64,000 bases of DNA from Lithobates sylvaticus. Taxonomy: Eukaryota; Chordata; Amphibia; Anura; Ranidae. The stretch covers positions 379,437,833 through 379,501,832 of the forward strand of contig CM053030.1 of assembly GCA_028564925.1 (NCBI GenBank). The letters are read 5' to 3'. Positions 53,769-63,879 of this stretch are shown one piece after another (the stretch's first letter is position 1; each line of letters starts with the position of its first letter). The position numbers and the translations under genes were made by a program. The notes below the pieces were generated by a model. The model saw only the letters and a program-made list of their open reading frames with translations, did not search any database and was not told where the DNA came from.

Positions 53769-54105
53769 CTAACAAAGTGGGCAGGGTATGACTAGTATGT
53801 GGGCACAAGTGATAACAACCCGTTTGGGTAATCACTTGTTGTCGAACAATTGGGTAGTCTGCTTGGTCTGTCAAATCAGATGGACTAATGGGACTGTGAA
53901 GGTTTACCCTTAGTACTCGATTTATGGTTCCTTTCTTTGTGGCGGGATATATTCCTCTTACCCCTAATCTACAGGAATAGCCCCCTGGTCTATTGGTTAA
54001 TAGAACCCACCTATTTTCTATTTTAAAAAACAGTAATCCTATAGTACAATGTGGACAAGGTGGAGCTATGTCGCTACAATCAGGTTCTTCGTATTCCGAA
54101 GTCAT
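53713..54105 (-). CDS. Unrecognised frame between leader and gag
   Basis: A 130-codon frame in the viral sense whose end overlaps the gag start by 56 bp in another frame. It reads MTSEYEEPDCSDIAPPCPHC at the start and is rich in Cys and His (CPHC, GCYHLCPH, GEFCGH), which could form a metal-binding fold. No signal peptide or membrane segment. I know of no family match. In walleye dermal sarcoma virus, an epsilonretrovirus, the accessory orfC sits in the same place. The likeness is positional only. It could also be chance coding in the leader. Confidence 0.45.
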   Translation of the reverse strand: MTSEYEEPDCSDIAPPCPHCTIGLLFFKIENRWVLLTNRPGGYSCRLGVRGIYPATKKGTINRVLRVNLHSPISPSDLTDQADYPIVRQQVITQTGCYHLCPHTSHTLPTLLDGEFCGHPRIGHRDPVPV

Positions 54106-54182
54106 TAAACTCTTATACTTTATACAACATACAATTCTTTAAATTTTTAGGTACTTACGCTGTTCTGTGGAAAAAGAAGTCT

Positions 54183-54213
<31 letters not shown>

Positions 54214-54705
54214 CTTAAACAAAACTTTATACTTATTTCTATAGGTCTTATACTGTAAATCTTATGAACAGAATTATTTTAAATGATCATTATAAAACCA
54301 TACATTTGTTCAATTTTATAGTGCACTTTTTGTTTCTCAAAAACTTAATGGGCGTCCGCTCAACCAAACCTTTTATCACGGGCGTAATCTGCTACTTCCC
54401 GGTGATTAAAATAATAATCTCTTTTACAATAGTTTTTTTATAGTCAGACCAACCTAGTCGGACTCTCTTTAAATACCCAAATAACCTACGTAACTACCTG
54501 CGTGTCCTTTTAACCTCCCGGGGGACCAACCTAGTCCGCCGCGAAGGCACAACAACCTAACCTCCCGGGGGACCAGCCTAGTCCGCCGCGAAGGCACAAT
54601 AACCCCTTTAAACTAAATTCGTGGCGATGATCTGGACAGCGTAAGCATTTACACCTATTCACCTTAAAAGGTAAAAAGGGCAAAATCACTTACCTGTCAC
54701 AAGAT
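54106..54705 (-). promoter_or_regulatory. Retroviral leader
   Basis: About 600 bp between primer site and first frame. In the viral sense ACAG|GTAAGTG (around 54688-54699) is a strong splice donor just after the primer site, as used for env mRNA in related viruses. 54511-54604 is a 47-bp unit (plus-strand TAACCTCCCGGGGGACC...) present twice; the GC-rich hairpin-prone repeat is placed where packaging signals lie. 54186-54213 is a TA microsatellite. Confidence 0.65.
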
Positions 54706-54723
54706 ATCCCACTTCTGACACCA
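54706..54723 (-). other. Primer-binding site for tRNA-Leu
   Basis: The plus strand reads ATCCCACTTCTGACACCA, identical to the 3' end plus CCA of vertebrate tRNA-Leu(CAA) as I know it. It lies 2 bp from the 5' LTR. It is an 18-nt match only, not a tRNA gene. Confidence 0.85.
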
Positions 54724-54725
54724 GT

Positions 54726-55392
54726 TGTAAGGTACACGTCTTTCTCCTTGTATTCTAAATGCCTAGGCCAGGGATGGTAGAAGCGGAGGTCCCAAATCAC
54801 CGGTGGATAAACAACACACATACACTCAATGGTACGTGAAGAATGATTACAAAGTTTAATAGGCACTACGTTCCTCTTTTATGGGAAATGCAGACGGGGG
54901 GAACAGCCCTCCCAAGAACCAATCAGATTCATACACATATGCATACATTAACAACTTCTTGTCATGTGATGGTTGTTAATTTGCAATATGGAATATAGGG
55001 CAAAGGTTAGTCATGTGATGGTTGTTAATTTGCAATATGGAATATAGGGCAAAGGTTAGTTATGTGATGGTTGTTAATTTGCAATATGGAATATAGGGCA
55101 AAGGTTAGTCATGTGATGGTTGTTAGTTCTCGTTATCTGTACACATCTGCTAACATGACCGCAAATTCCTAAGTCACTGGTCCTAGCTAGTTTCATATCC
55201 TCTGGTGAAGTACAGAGTTAATAAACCACAAAACAGATGCGTCCTGATATGTCAACACTTGTCAGTTTGTTACATAGTATGCAGTATACACTTATAACAG
55301 CTTTGTTCAAAAGCTGTTACTCTGAAAGTTTAAGCATATTAATTTCAATCACTATTAAAATGGTATATCATTATAAGTAGCCCCCTTATACA
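54726..55392 (-). repeat. 5' LTR of the retrovirus
   Basis: Begins (plus strand) TGTAAGGTACACGTC and ends CCCCCTTATACA. 49-bp direct repeats at 54962-55010, 55011-55059 and 55060-55108 plus a partial, matching the 3' LTR. In the viral sense: TATA-like CATAAAAG, ATTAAA signal, and CA at the LTR end. Confidence 0.93.
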
Positions 55393-56030
55393 TAGCAGGC
55401 CCCTGCTGCACAGTGGGGGTGCCGATGCTCGTGGCTGATGGTTGCGATGACCGCCGGCCACAAGCGATCATGACCAGGAGACACAGAACAGGGACGAGTC
55501 TGTCTAAACACACACTTCCCTGTTCTGTTCTGACAGGAGTGACTGATCGTGTGTTCCTATTAGCTAGGAACCACGATCTGTCACTTCCTGTAGTTAGACC
55601 CTCCCCCTTAAGTTAGAATCACCTCCCAGGGTACACAGTTAACCCCTTCATTTTTACAGTAATCAATGCATCACTGATCGCTGTATTAATGTCAATGGTT
55701 CCAAAAATGTGTCAAATATTTTTTTACCAAAAATATGTAGAAGAATACGTATAGGCCTAAACTGAGGAAAAAGGAATGTTATATATATTTTTGGGGGATT
55801 TTTATTATAGCAAAAAGTAAAAAAATAATGTGTTTTTTTCAAAACTGTCGCATTTTTTTGTTTATAGCGCAAAAAATAAAAACTGCAGAGGCGATCAAAT
55901 ACCACCAAAAGAAAGCTCTATTTGTGGGGGAAAAAGGATGTCAAACTTGTTTGGGTACAACGTTGCACGACCGCAAAATTGTCAGTTAAAGCTGCGCAGT
56001 GCCGAATCGCAAAAAGTGCTCTGGTCAAAA
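55393..56030 (-). mobile_element. 1-kb TTAACCACTT repeat, copy H, partial
   Basis: GC-rich part first (TAGCAGGCCCCTGCTGCAC, GATCATGACCAGGAGAC), then TAGTTAGACCCTCCCCC, TTAACCCCTTCA, ATGTAGAAGAATACGTATAG and GCACGACCGCAAAATTGTCA. Both ends are missing: the retroviral LTR abuts one side and a Tc1 fragment the other (after AAAAAGTGCTCTGGTCA). Confidence 0.8.
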
Positions 56031-56812
56031 ATTCTCTGGCCTGATGAAACAAAGATTGAACTCGTTGGCCTGAATGCCAAGCATCATCTCTGATGAAACA
56101 AAGCTTGAACTCTTTGGCCTGAATGGCAAGCGTCATGTCTGAAAGAAAACCAGGCACTGCTCATCACGTGGCCAATGCCTACATCGAAGCATGGTGGTGG
56201 CAGCATCATGCTGTGTAGATGTTTTTCAGCGCCAAGAACTGGGAGAGGGAAAGATGAATGCAGCAATGTACAGAGACATCCTTGATGAAAACTTGCTCCA
56301 GGGCACTCTGGACCTCAGACTGGGGCGAAGCTACATCTTCCAACAGGACAACGACCCTAAGCACACAGCCAAGATAACAAAGAAATGGCTATGGAACAAC
56401 TCTGTGAATGTTCTTGAGTGGCCCAGCTAGAGCCCAGACTTGAACCCAATTGAACATATCTGGAGAGATCTGAAAATGGCCTTGCAGAAACTGCCCAAAA
56501 ATAGGTGTGCCAAGCTTGTAGCATCATACTCAAAAAGACTTGAGGTGGTAATTGATGCCAAAGGTTTGTCAACAAAGTATTGAGCAAAGGCTTTGAATCT
56601 TTAAGTACATGTGATTTTTTTTTTTTCGTTTTTTATTTTTAATAAATTTGCAGAGATTTAAAAAAAAAAAATTATTTTAGGTTGTCATTATGGGGTATTG
56701 TTTGTAGAATTTTGAGGAAAATAATGAATATAATCCATTTTGGAATAAGGCTGTAACATAACAAAATGTGGAAAAAGTGAAGCGCTGTAAATACTCTCCG
56801 GATGCACTGTAT
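56031..56812 (+). pseudogene. Tc1-family element and transposase, 5' truncated
   Basis: Same family as 19913-21776; it ends AATACTCTCCGGATGCACTG at about 56810. It starts inside the transposase at WPDETKIEL, and a ~50-bp segment is present twice in tandem (CTGATGAAACAAAG at about 56040 and 56091). Recognisable parts: NAAMYRDILDENLLQGTLDL, QQDNDPKHTAK (the catalytic Asp is kept here), VNVLEWPS, then a stop, then [15 protein letters not shown] and GLSTKY. The DNA-binding half is absent. Not functional. Confidence 0.88.
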
Positions 56813-57340
56813 TAACCCTCCCTTAAGGCAGGTAAACAATAACAATATTTTTTTGACTGACAGCTCTGGTTGGAGCCGCTGTACTAACCATGCGAGGTTA
56901 GTTCAACGATCTCCCCCACTGAGCTGTTGTGTTCTGACAGGAGGATGGCCCCCCACCAGAACACTCTGACCAGCGCTCTCTGCCATTGGCTGAGAGCACA
57001 GATCAGGAGTCGGCCGGCTTCTGTCAGACAGACTGACATACACATTGAACGAAAGCCAGACAGTTTTGTTTTAACTGGCCGTTGTCTCCTGACATTCGAC
57101 CCATGTGTAAGGGGCTTTACTCTATCCAAAATGATAAAAACAGTTGTGCCTATATTCTACTTTACACTATAAAGGGAGACCATACAGCAACAATTCAAAA
57201 CAAGAGGGGAAAGTGGAACAAATAGTGATAACTGTGAGGAAAGAGCTGATGGGAGAAAAAAAAAAAAGATTCAGTTGTTAGCTGAAGGCAGGTTAGGCTT
57301 CCCTGAAGAGGTGAGTTTTCAGGGATCGCCTAAAAGTGGA
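56813..57340. repeat. MITE-like debris
   Basis: TTAACCCTCCCTTAAGGC, CTGACAGGAGGATGGCCCCC and GACATTCGACCCATGTGTAA, followed by GGGGCTTTAC, are words of a MITE with CATGTGTA-type ends. 57260-57275 is poly-A. 57296-57345 resembles a dispersed frog repeat ('GAAGAGGTGAGTTTTCAGGG'). Confidence 0.4.
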
Positions 57341-57344
57341 CAGC

Positions 57345-58300
57345 CGTACAGATTGTGGAAGCATCAGAATTGGGAAGAAAGGGGATTTAAGTGACTTTGA
57401 ACGTGTCATGGTTGTTGGTGCCAGATAGGCTGGTCTGATTATTTCAAATACTGCTAATCTGGGATTTTCATGTACAGCCATCTCTAGGGTTTACAGAGAA
57501 TGGCTGGAAAAGAGAAAATATCCAGTGAGTGGCAGTTGTGTGAACAAAAATGCCTTGTTGAGGTCAGAAGTCAGAGGAGAATGAGCATACTGGTTTGAGA
57601 TGATAGAAAAGCCACAGTAACTCAAATAACCACTCATTGCAACCAAGGTATGCAGAATACCATCTCTGAACACACAACACATCAAACCTTGAAGAAGATG
57701 GGTTACAGCAGCAGAAGACCACACCGGGTGCCATTCCTGTCAGCTAAGAACAGGAAACTGAGTCTACAATTTGCACAGGCTCACCAAAATTGGACAATAG
57801 GAGATTGGAAGAAACGTTGCCTGGTCTGATGAGTCTTGATTTCAGCTACAACGTTGAGGTGGTAGGGTCAGAATTTAGAGTAAACTTGACAGCATGGATC
57901 CATCCTGCCTTGTATCAACGGTTCAAGCTGGTGGTGGTGTAATTGTGTGAGGGATATTTTCCTGGCACACTTTGGGCTCCTTCGTACCAATTGAGCTACG
58001 TTTAAACGCCATGGCCTACCTGAGTATTGTTTCTGACCATGTCCATCCCTTTATTGACGACAGTGTATCCATCCTCTGATGACTACTTCCAGCAGGATAA
58101 TGCACAATGTCACAAAGCTCAAATCATCTCAAACTGGTTTCTTGAACATAACAATGAGTTTCACTGTACTCCAATGACCTCCACAGTCACCAGATCTCAA
58201 TCCAATAGAGCACCTTTGGGATGTGGTGGAATGAGATTTTTAAATCATGTATGTGCAGTCGCCAAATCTGCAGCAACTGCGTGGTGCTATCATGTCAAAA
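57345..58300 (+). pseudogene. Tc1-like transposase, second family, degenerate
   Basis: Conceptual text follows a well-known fish/frog Tc1-type transposase: GDLSDFERVMVVGAR at the start, SRVYREWLEKRKYPVS, QRRMSILV, TQITTHCNQGMQNTISEHTT, YSSRRPHRVPFLSAKNRKL, then DYFQQDNAQCHKAQIISNWF (catalytic Asp kept), NPIEHLWDVVE-like text and a C-terminal end near 58300. Several frameshifts and stops interrupt it, for example around 57840-57900 and in the [10 protein letters not shown] region. The last part (usual ending GGPTRY) is missing. Ends of the element are not visible. Confidence 0.85.
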
Positions 58301-58374
58301 ATAGCTTCTATTCAAATATGTCATCAGTTCTATTAATATGTAAACCAAGGCTATAAGTGGATGCAACAATTGCA

Positions 58375-58790
58375 TATGCGTGTTTACCCTTCCTTTACCC
58401 CCTTCATTACCTGGTTACTGGCAATGGCACAGTCATGCAACACTGTACACAAATAAAATGTATATCATTTGTTAAACACAATGTATTCTGCTGCAGGTCT
58501 TTGGTAAAAAAGAAACATCCCAATAATTGAATATTGATCGAAAGTTATATTATCTACAAATGATGGGATATATACTGAAGTTTTTATTCTTTTTTTTTTT
58601 TTTATACTAGTAATCGCGGCGATCAGTGACTTTTAGTGGGACTGCGATAGTGCGGCGGGGAGCTGTCTAACTGACACTGACATCACCAGTGAAACTAGTA
58701 CAGTGATCGGTGCTAATAATATACACTGTCACTGTTCTAATGAAACTGGCTGGGAAGAGGTTAACTGTGTGTCTACAATGTTTACTGTGT
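58375..58790 (+). repeat. Diverged 1-kb TTAACCACTT-type repeat, partial
   Basis: CACAGTCATGCAACACTGTA, then GGTAAAAAAGAAACATCCCA, CTAGTAATCGCGGCGATCAG, GTGGGACTGCGATAGTGCGG and ACTGGCTGGGAAGAGGTTAA. Blocks are in the plus order of the family but diverged and shortened. Confidence 0.65.
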
Positions 58791-58794
58791 TCAC

Positions 58795-59374
58795 TCACTC
58801 AACCATGTTATGGACCTTGCTTTGTGCACTGGTCCAAATCATTTGGTGGAGGGGAGATTATGGTGTGGGGTTGTTTTTCAGGGGTTGGGCTTGGCCTTTA
58901 GTTCCAGTGAAGGGAACTCTTAAGGCATCAGTGTACCAAGACATTTTGGGCAATTTCATGCACCCAACTTTGTGGGAACAGTTTGGGGGTGGCCCATTCC
59001 TGTTCCAACATGACTGCGCAACGGTGCACAAAGCAAGGTCCATAAAGACTTGGATGAGCGAGTTTGGGGTGGAGGAACTTGACCGGCCTCAACCCGATAG
59101 AACACCTTTGGGATGAATTAGAGTGGAGGCTGTGAGTCAGGCCTTCTCATCCACCCACCGTGCCTGACCTCACAAATGCGCTTCTGGTAGGATGTTCAAA
59201 CATTCCCATAGACACTCCTAAACCTTGTGGACAGCCTTCCCAGAAGAGTTGAAGCTGGTATAGCTGCAAAGGGTGGGCCAACTGAATATTGAACCCTACG
59301 GACTAAGACTGGGATACCATTAAAGTTCATTTGCGTGTAAAGGCAGGCGTCTCAGTACTTTTGATAATATAGTG
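58795..59374 (+). pseudogene. Tc1-like element, third family, 3' half
   Basis: A 137-residue frame (58703-59116) includes FGGGEIMVWGCFSGVGLGL-type text in one frame and ASVYQDILGNFMHPTLWEQF, GGPFLFQHDCATVHKARSIK and WMSEFGVEELD in another, then a frame change before RTPLG. In intact relatives this is the second half of the DDE domain (FQHDNAPVHKA, then [15 protein letters not shown], then GGPTQY). The last part is visible as GWANxILNPT-like text. It ends at the inverted terminus with TTTTGATAATATAGTG before TA at 59375. The 5' half is missing. Confidence 0.85.
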
Positions 59375-59376
59375 TA

Positions 59377-60147
59377 TTTCTAAAATAGATAAACAATAGA
59401 TGTTTTTACTCAGTAATTTAATTAAAATAAAATGTCTTGTGGGTACTGCTGTAATGCCAACAATTGTACAACGATTCTATGGTTTTTGCACCTAACTTTC
59501 CACAGGAACAATTTAAATGCAATAACACTCACTGTCAAGTAAATCCAACTCACTTATTTGCATTTTTATGTTTTTTACTCCGCTTCTAAGTGTTTGAATC
59601 TCAAGGTTGAGGTTGATTGATCACCACATAGGGCTGTGCGCTTTCTGCAGAGTTCTGAAAATTTGATGTGTCCACTAAGATCGTAATGGTTTCTAACTGC
59701 AGAAAATATGCAATTGTAAAAATATCTTTAGGTTAATTTGAAGAAACTATGTTTCTAAATGACAAGGATGTGCCTGAACCAGTGGAACTGCATATATTAA
59801 ACATTATTATTGTGCCGTAGATTTCAGATATGAAAGCCAAATTTGGATAGACATTTAGCTGTCCTTGTTCTGTGAAATGGTTGTCTTCTTTTTTTTTTTT
59901 TTTTTTAGCTTTTCATAATTTTTGCTTTTAAATCATGCTATTCTTGAAATACACATCAATGCTTAAATATATTTCAAATTCAAAGTGCTTGTCTTATCTT
60001 TTCAGCTGCTTCAAAAAGGAAGGGTTTAGCTATTTTCATTTCTGAAATTACATGACCTACAATAGCATCATATAAGGTAATATATTTGACCAGTAATGGC
60101 TACTCACTAAAAATCCAAAATAATGGAAAAGTAAAAAAAATATTTTT
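59377..60147. other. Single-copy-looking AT-rich interval
   Basis: No repeat ends or arrays apart from a T-run at 59889-59906. No frames of note. Possible conserved noncoding DNA; not testable here. Confidence 0.3.
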
Positions 60148-61684
60148 TTAACCACTTAAGGACGGAGCCTCTTTTTTTTTCGATTTGCTGTTTACAAGTT
60201 AAAAACATTGCAAAACTTTCTGTCACACCGTATTTGCGCAGCGGTCTTACAAGCGCACTTTTTTTTGGAAAAAATAATTTATTTTTGAATTAAACAGTAA
60301 AGTTATCCCAATTTACTTTTTTTTAATTGTGAAAGATGTTACACCATGTAAATATATACCCAACGTGTCACGCTTCAGAATTGCGTCCGCTCGTGGAATG
60401 GCGACAAACTTTTACCCTTAAAAATCTCCATAGGCGACGTTTAAAAAAATTCTACAGGTTGCATGTTTTGGGTTACAGAGGAGATCTAGGGCTAGAATTA
60501 TTGCTCTTGCTCTACCGATCACAAAATAGCTCACATGTGTGGTTTGAACACCGTTTTCATATGCGGGTGCTACTTACATATGTGTTCGCTTCTGCACGCA
60601 AGCTCTTCGGGACGGGGCGCATTTAAAAAAAAAATTTTTGCTCATTTATTCTACCTTTTTTATTTTTTATTTTTACACTGTTCTTTAACCACTTCCCGAC
60701 CGGCCACTGCATATATACGTCAGCAGAATGGCACGGGCAGGCAGAATCACGTACCGGTACGTGATCGTGCATGTGCCTGCCCGTGGTCGCGCGCGCGCCG
60801 CTAGCGGCGCGCTCACTACCCGGTCGGGAGCTCCGTGACCCCGGCCACGGGACCAGCGGACCCGATCGCCGCTGGTATCCCGCGATCGGGTTACGGAGCT
60901 GAAGAACGGGGAGAGGTCTATGTAAACAAACCTCTCCCCGCGCTTCCTACACTGACTGTCAGTGATCGGCGGTTCCCTGTCATCGGGAACGCCGATCAAT
61001 GACGTCAGACGTACAGCCACGCCCCCCTACTGTAAAAAAAAACACAACACGTCACACTGACTCCTCCCCGCCCCCTAGTGGTTAACCACCTAACTACAAC
61101 TGTCATTTACATAGGAATCAGTGCTATTTAAATAGCAGTGATTGCTGTATAAATGACAAATGTCCCAAAAATGTGTCAAAAATGTCCGATGTGTCCGCCA
61201 AAATGTCGCAGTCACAATAAAAATCGCTGATCGCCGCCATTACTAATAAAAAAAAAAATATTAATAAAAATGCTATAAAACTATCCCCTATTTTGTAAAC
61301 GCTATAACTTTTGCGCAAACCAACCAATAATCGCTAATTGCGATTTTTTTTACCAAAAATATGTAGAAGAATACGTATCGGCCTAAACTGAGGAAAAAAA
61401 ATGTTTTTTTTATATATTTTTTGGGGATATTTATTATAGCAAAAAGTAAAAAATATTGCATTTTTTTCAAAATTGTCGCTCTATTTTTGTTTATAGCGCA
61501 AAAAATAAAAACCGCAGGGGCGATCAAATACCACCAAAAGAAAGCTCTATTTGTGGGAAAAAAACTACGCCAATTTTGTTTTGGAGCCACGTCGCACGAC
61601 CGCACAATTGTTAGTTAAAGCGACGCAGTGCCGAATCGCAAAAAGGGGCCTGGTCCTTTAGCTGCAAATTGGTCCGGGGCTGAA

Positions 61685-61720
<36 letters not shown>

Positions 61721-61860
61721 CACTTTTATTTTTATTACAAGGAATGTACACATCCCTTATAATAGTCAAAAAGACCTCAGATCTCATATTTACACTAAAA
61801 TGCAATAAAAAAAATGGCCCTTTTAAGAGCTATGCACGGAAGTGATGCTATTGCGGCGTA
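60148..61860 (-). mobile_element. Type-2 TTAACCACTT repeat, split by a type-1 copy
   Basis: Starts TTAACCACTTAAGGACGG at 60148. CTTACAAGCGCACTTTTTTT, TAGGCGACGTTTAAAAAAAT, TCACATGTGTGGTTTGAAC and GTTCGCTTCTGCACGCAAG are the reverse complements of blocks at 46.5-46.8 kb. After the nested element at 60685-61692 it continues with TTATTACAAGGAATGTACAC and TTTTAAGAGCTATGCACGG. The far end is not clear. Confidence 0.75.
60685..61692 (-). mobile_element. 1-kb TTAACCACTT repeat, copy I, nested in type 2
   Basis: TTAA at 60685-60688 (TTAACCACTTCCCGACC) and 61689-61692 (GGGGCTGAAGTGGTTAA). A full-length 1,008-bp copy with all blocks and a GC part containing GCGCGCGCCGCTAGCGGCG. Host type-2 sequence continues on each side, so TTAA is duplicated. 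This is the second direct demonstration. Confidence 0.9.
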
Positions 61861-62764
61861 TTGCGGGCGGTTTTAACCCTTTCTCGACCGCTAGCGGGGG
61901 GTAAAAGTGCCCCGCTAGCGGCCAAAATGCGCACCAAATCCGACGCTATAGGCAGCTCGGTGTGAAAGGGGTCTTAAAGCTATGACCTTTTTTAAGATTT
62001 TTCTTTCAAGCTTCCTAGCTTCTGCATAACCACTGTAGTTCCCTCTGTGCAGCTTTCCAGATCAGTTGACCCCTCAATGGGGCCTTGGGGAACTGCACCC
62101 AGACACCACCTGGTAAAAGACGTGGGGCCAACCTCTAACATTTCTTTGCATACTGGATCCTGAGGCTCTCACACAGTGCACACTCACACTCAGTGCTCCA
62201 CCTCTCACCCATTGGCCAGCAGCGTAAATTAGATCCAGTGCGGGCAGTGGCATCCAAGCTGCAGCTCAGCACACAATGCCCCCCTGCTGCCCATAAACTG
62301 AATCCCAATAACTGTCCCTCCCTTGTCTCTGCCCTGAGTGAAGGGGCGTAGAGGGTTTTGTGAGATCTGCCGGAAGAGGTGCTGTTCCACTTGTAAACAT
62401 AGGAACCGGACATCTGTGTTTACAAGTGTCAGTTGATAGTTGTACGCACAGGGCCAGTGCCGCAAGTTCTGCCATATTACAGCTGAAAAAAGCTATTCAC
62501 TAAGGCTTACCTATAGGTATTGTAAATCTCTCCTAAACGTGCACTGTTTAGGAGAGATATACTGTACATGCAGCCAGTGACATCACTGGCACATGCGCTC
62601 TGAAGTCCTTTGTTATTCTAAGAGCTCCAAGACAAGTTGGGAGACACTTGAAGGGTGCTTAGTTCCCTGTGTGATGATATTGTGTTGTGATACTGTATCA
62701 CTCCCTCAATCACACTCGCAACTAGCAGCTTGTTTTGATGATAATGCAGCCAAAAACAGAATGG
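61861..62764. repeat. MITE end and unassigned sequence
   Basis: GACCGCTAGCGGGGGGTAAA with CCCCGCTAGCGGCC and GGTGTGAAAGGGGTCTTAA (to about 61977) is the right end of a TTTCACACCG-type MITE. 61980-62764 has GGGCAGTGGCATCCAAGCTG and an AAATCTCTCCTAAACGTGCA / TTTAGGAGAGATAT hairpin. Frames of 62-92 residues on minus overlap in three frames and have no domain. Confidence 0.45.
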
Positions 62765-63223
62765 GAAGATGTCAAGGAATTAAATAAAGAAATTCTAGTA
62801 GGTGGGTATCTTTTTTTCTTTTTAAATAACAAACATTTTGCACAGAGTGGCCCGGATCCTGCTTTTCTGGAGTCCCCCGGTGGCACTCTTCGCTCCTTCT
62901 CTTCTCAAGTGCCCCCTCGGAGAGCCACTTTCCAATGGGGCACTCGTGCGGGCACATTCCTGAGTCCTGAATGCATCCGTTGACACAGACAGCAAAACTT
63001 GGCCCCGGCTCCCGCGAAACTTGATTTGATTAACAGCAGCGGGAGCCAATGGCTCCTGCTGCTATAAAATCTATCCAATGAGGACCTGAGACAGCAGCTG
63101 GAGATGCTGGGCCCGCCACTGGAATGATCGTGTTCAGGTAAGTAAAAAGGGGGGATATTGTGGGCAGCTGCAGCACAAAAGGTTTATCACCTTAATGCAT
63201 TCTATGCTTTACAACCCCTTTAA
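62765..63223 (+). repeat. TACTTACCTG-type repeat, copy 5
   Basis: Blocks: TTTGCACAGAGTGGCCCGG, GGAGTCCCCCGGTGGC, CAAGTGCCCCCTCGG, TTGACACAGACAGC, TGATTTGATTAACAGCAGCG, GAGCCAATGGCTCC, CTATCCAATGAGGACCTGAG, GGTAAGTAAAAAGGGG, TTATCACCTTAATGCATTCT and ACAACCCCTTTAA (TTAA 63220-63223). The most complete uninterrupted copy here. Confidence 0.8.
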
Positions 63224-63232
63224 CTATACTCT

Positions 63233-63602
63233 AAGGCCCCTTTCACACATGCAGACTGTTCATTTTATAAATTCAGTCTATTTTTTTCAAAGAAAAAAAC
63301 AAATGAAATTTACATCAGTTTTTTATCAGCTTCTCATCAGTTTTTTTTTACATCCACTACCCATTCAAAAACAGAGGCAAAAACAAACTGTTTGTCCATT
63401 TACATCCATTTTTCGTCTGTTTCGTTTTTTTAACGGAACAAAAATAGGGCTTTGATCCGTATCAAAAAGCGGATGTTGGTGGATGTTAATGGATGATCAT
63501 CCATTCTTCCATAGCGATGCATTGATGTCCGTTTTTTAATCCTTCAACGGATGGATGAAAGGCAGAAAAGCCGTCTGCATGTGCGAAAGTTGTCTAAGTC
63601 AG
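63233..63602. mobile_element. MITE with AGGCCCCTTTCACACATGC ends
   Basis: AAGGCCCCTTTCACACATGC at the left and GCATGTGCGAAAGTTGTCTAA at the right. Mirrored words TTCATTTTATAAATTCAG, CATCCATTTTTCGTC and GGATGTTAATGGATGATCAT. Same group as 8400-8806. Confidence 0.7.
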
Positions 63603-63611
63603 GCACACTAA

Positions 63612-63745
63612 TCCCGCGTACACACAATCGGATTTTCCGACAACAAATGTTCGATGGGAGCTTGTTGTCGGAAATTTCGACCGTGTGTAGGCTCCAACTG
63701 ACATTTTCCGTTGGAATTTCCGACCAACAAATTTTTTTTTGTAAG
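63612..63745. repeat. CGTACACACGGTCGGA-type MITE fragment
   Basis: CCCGCGTACACACAATCGGA at the left, then TTGTTGTCGGAAATTTCGAC and GACCGTGTGTAGGCTCC. It ends at a T-run before the opposite terminus. Confidence 0.65.
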
Positions 63746-63879
63746 GCTGAGGGAAGGGACCTGGAATTCGGACAGGCTACTGGGCCCGGCCACTTCCTGG
63801 CTGCCACTTTCCATGGCCTCCTCCTGGCTGAGACTTTCCTGTGTATGAAAAAGGGACATCGTTTTCGTTTTTGTTTTAG

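Larger units (their letters stand above)
47050..55392 (-). mobile_element. Endogenous retrovirus, class I (gamma/epsilon-like), two LTRs
   Basis: About 8.3 kb on the minus strand. Order in the viral sense: 5' LTR (54726-55392), Leu-tRNA primer site, leader with a splice donor, a frame upstream of gag, gag, pol, a short env-like stretch, polypurine tract, 3' LTR (47050-47723). gag and pol look largely whole; env is not, so the element appears broken in at least one part. The LTRs differ at about ten positions plus one small indel over ~670 bp, roughly 1.5% by eye. At an assumed 1e-9 changes per site per year this means single-digit millions of years. No matching target duplication was found at the outer ends. 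Confidence 0.95.

Noticed and set aside
54706-54723. tRNA-Leu sequence
   Set aside because: Only the 3' 18 nt are present and they are placed at a retroviral LTR. It is a primer-binding site, not a tRNA gene.
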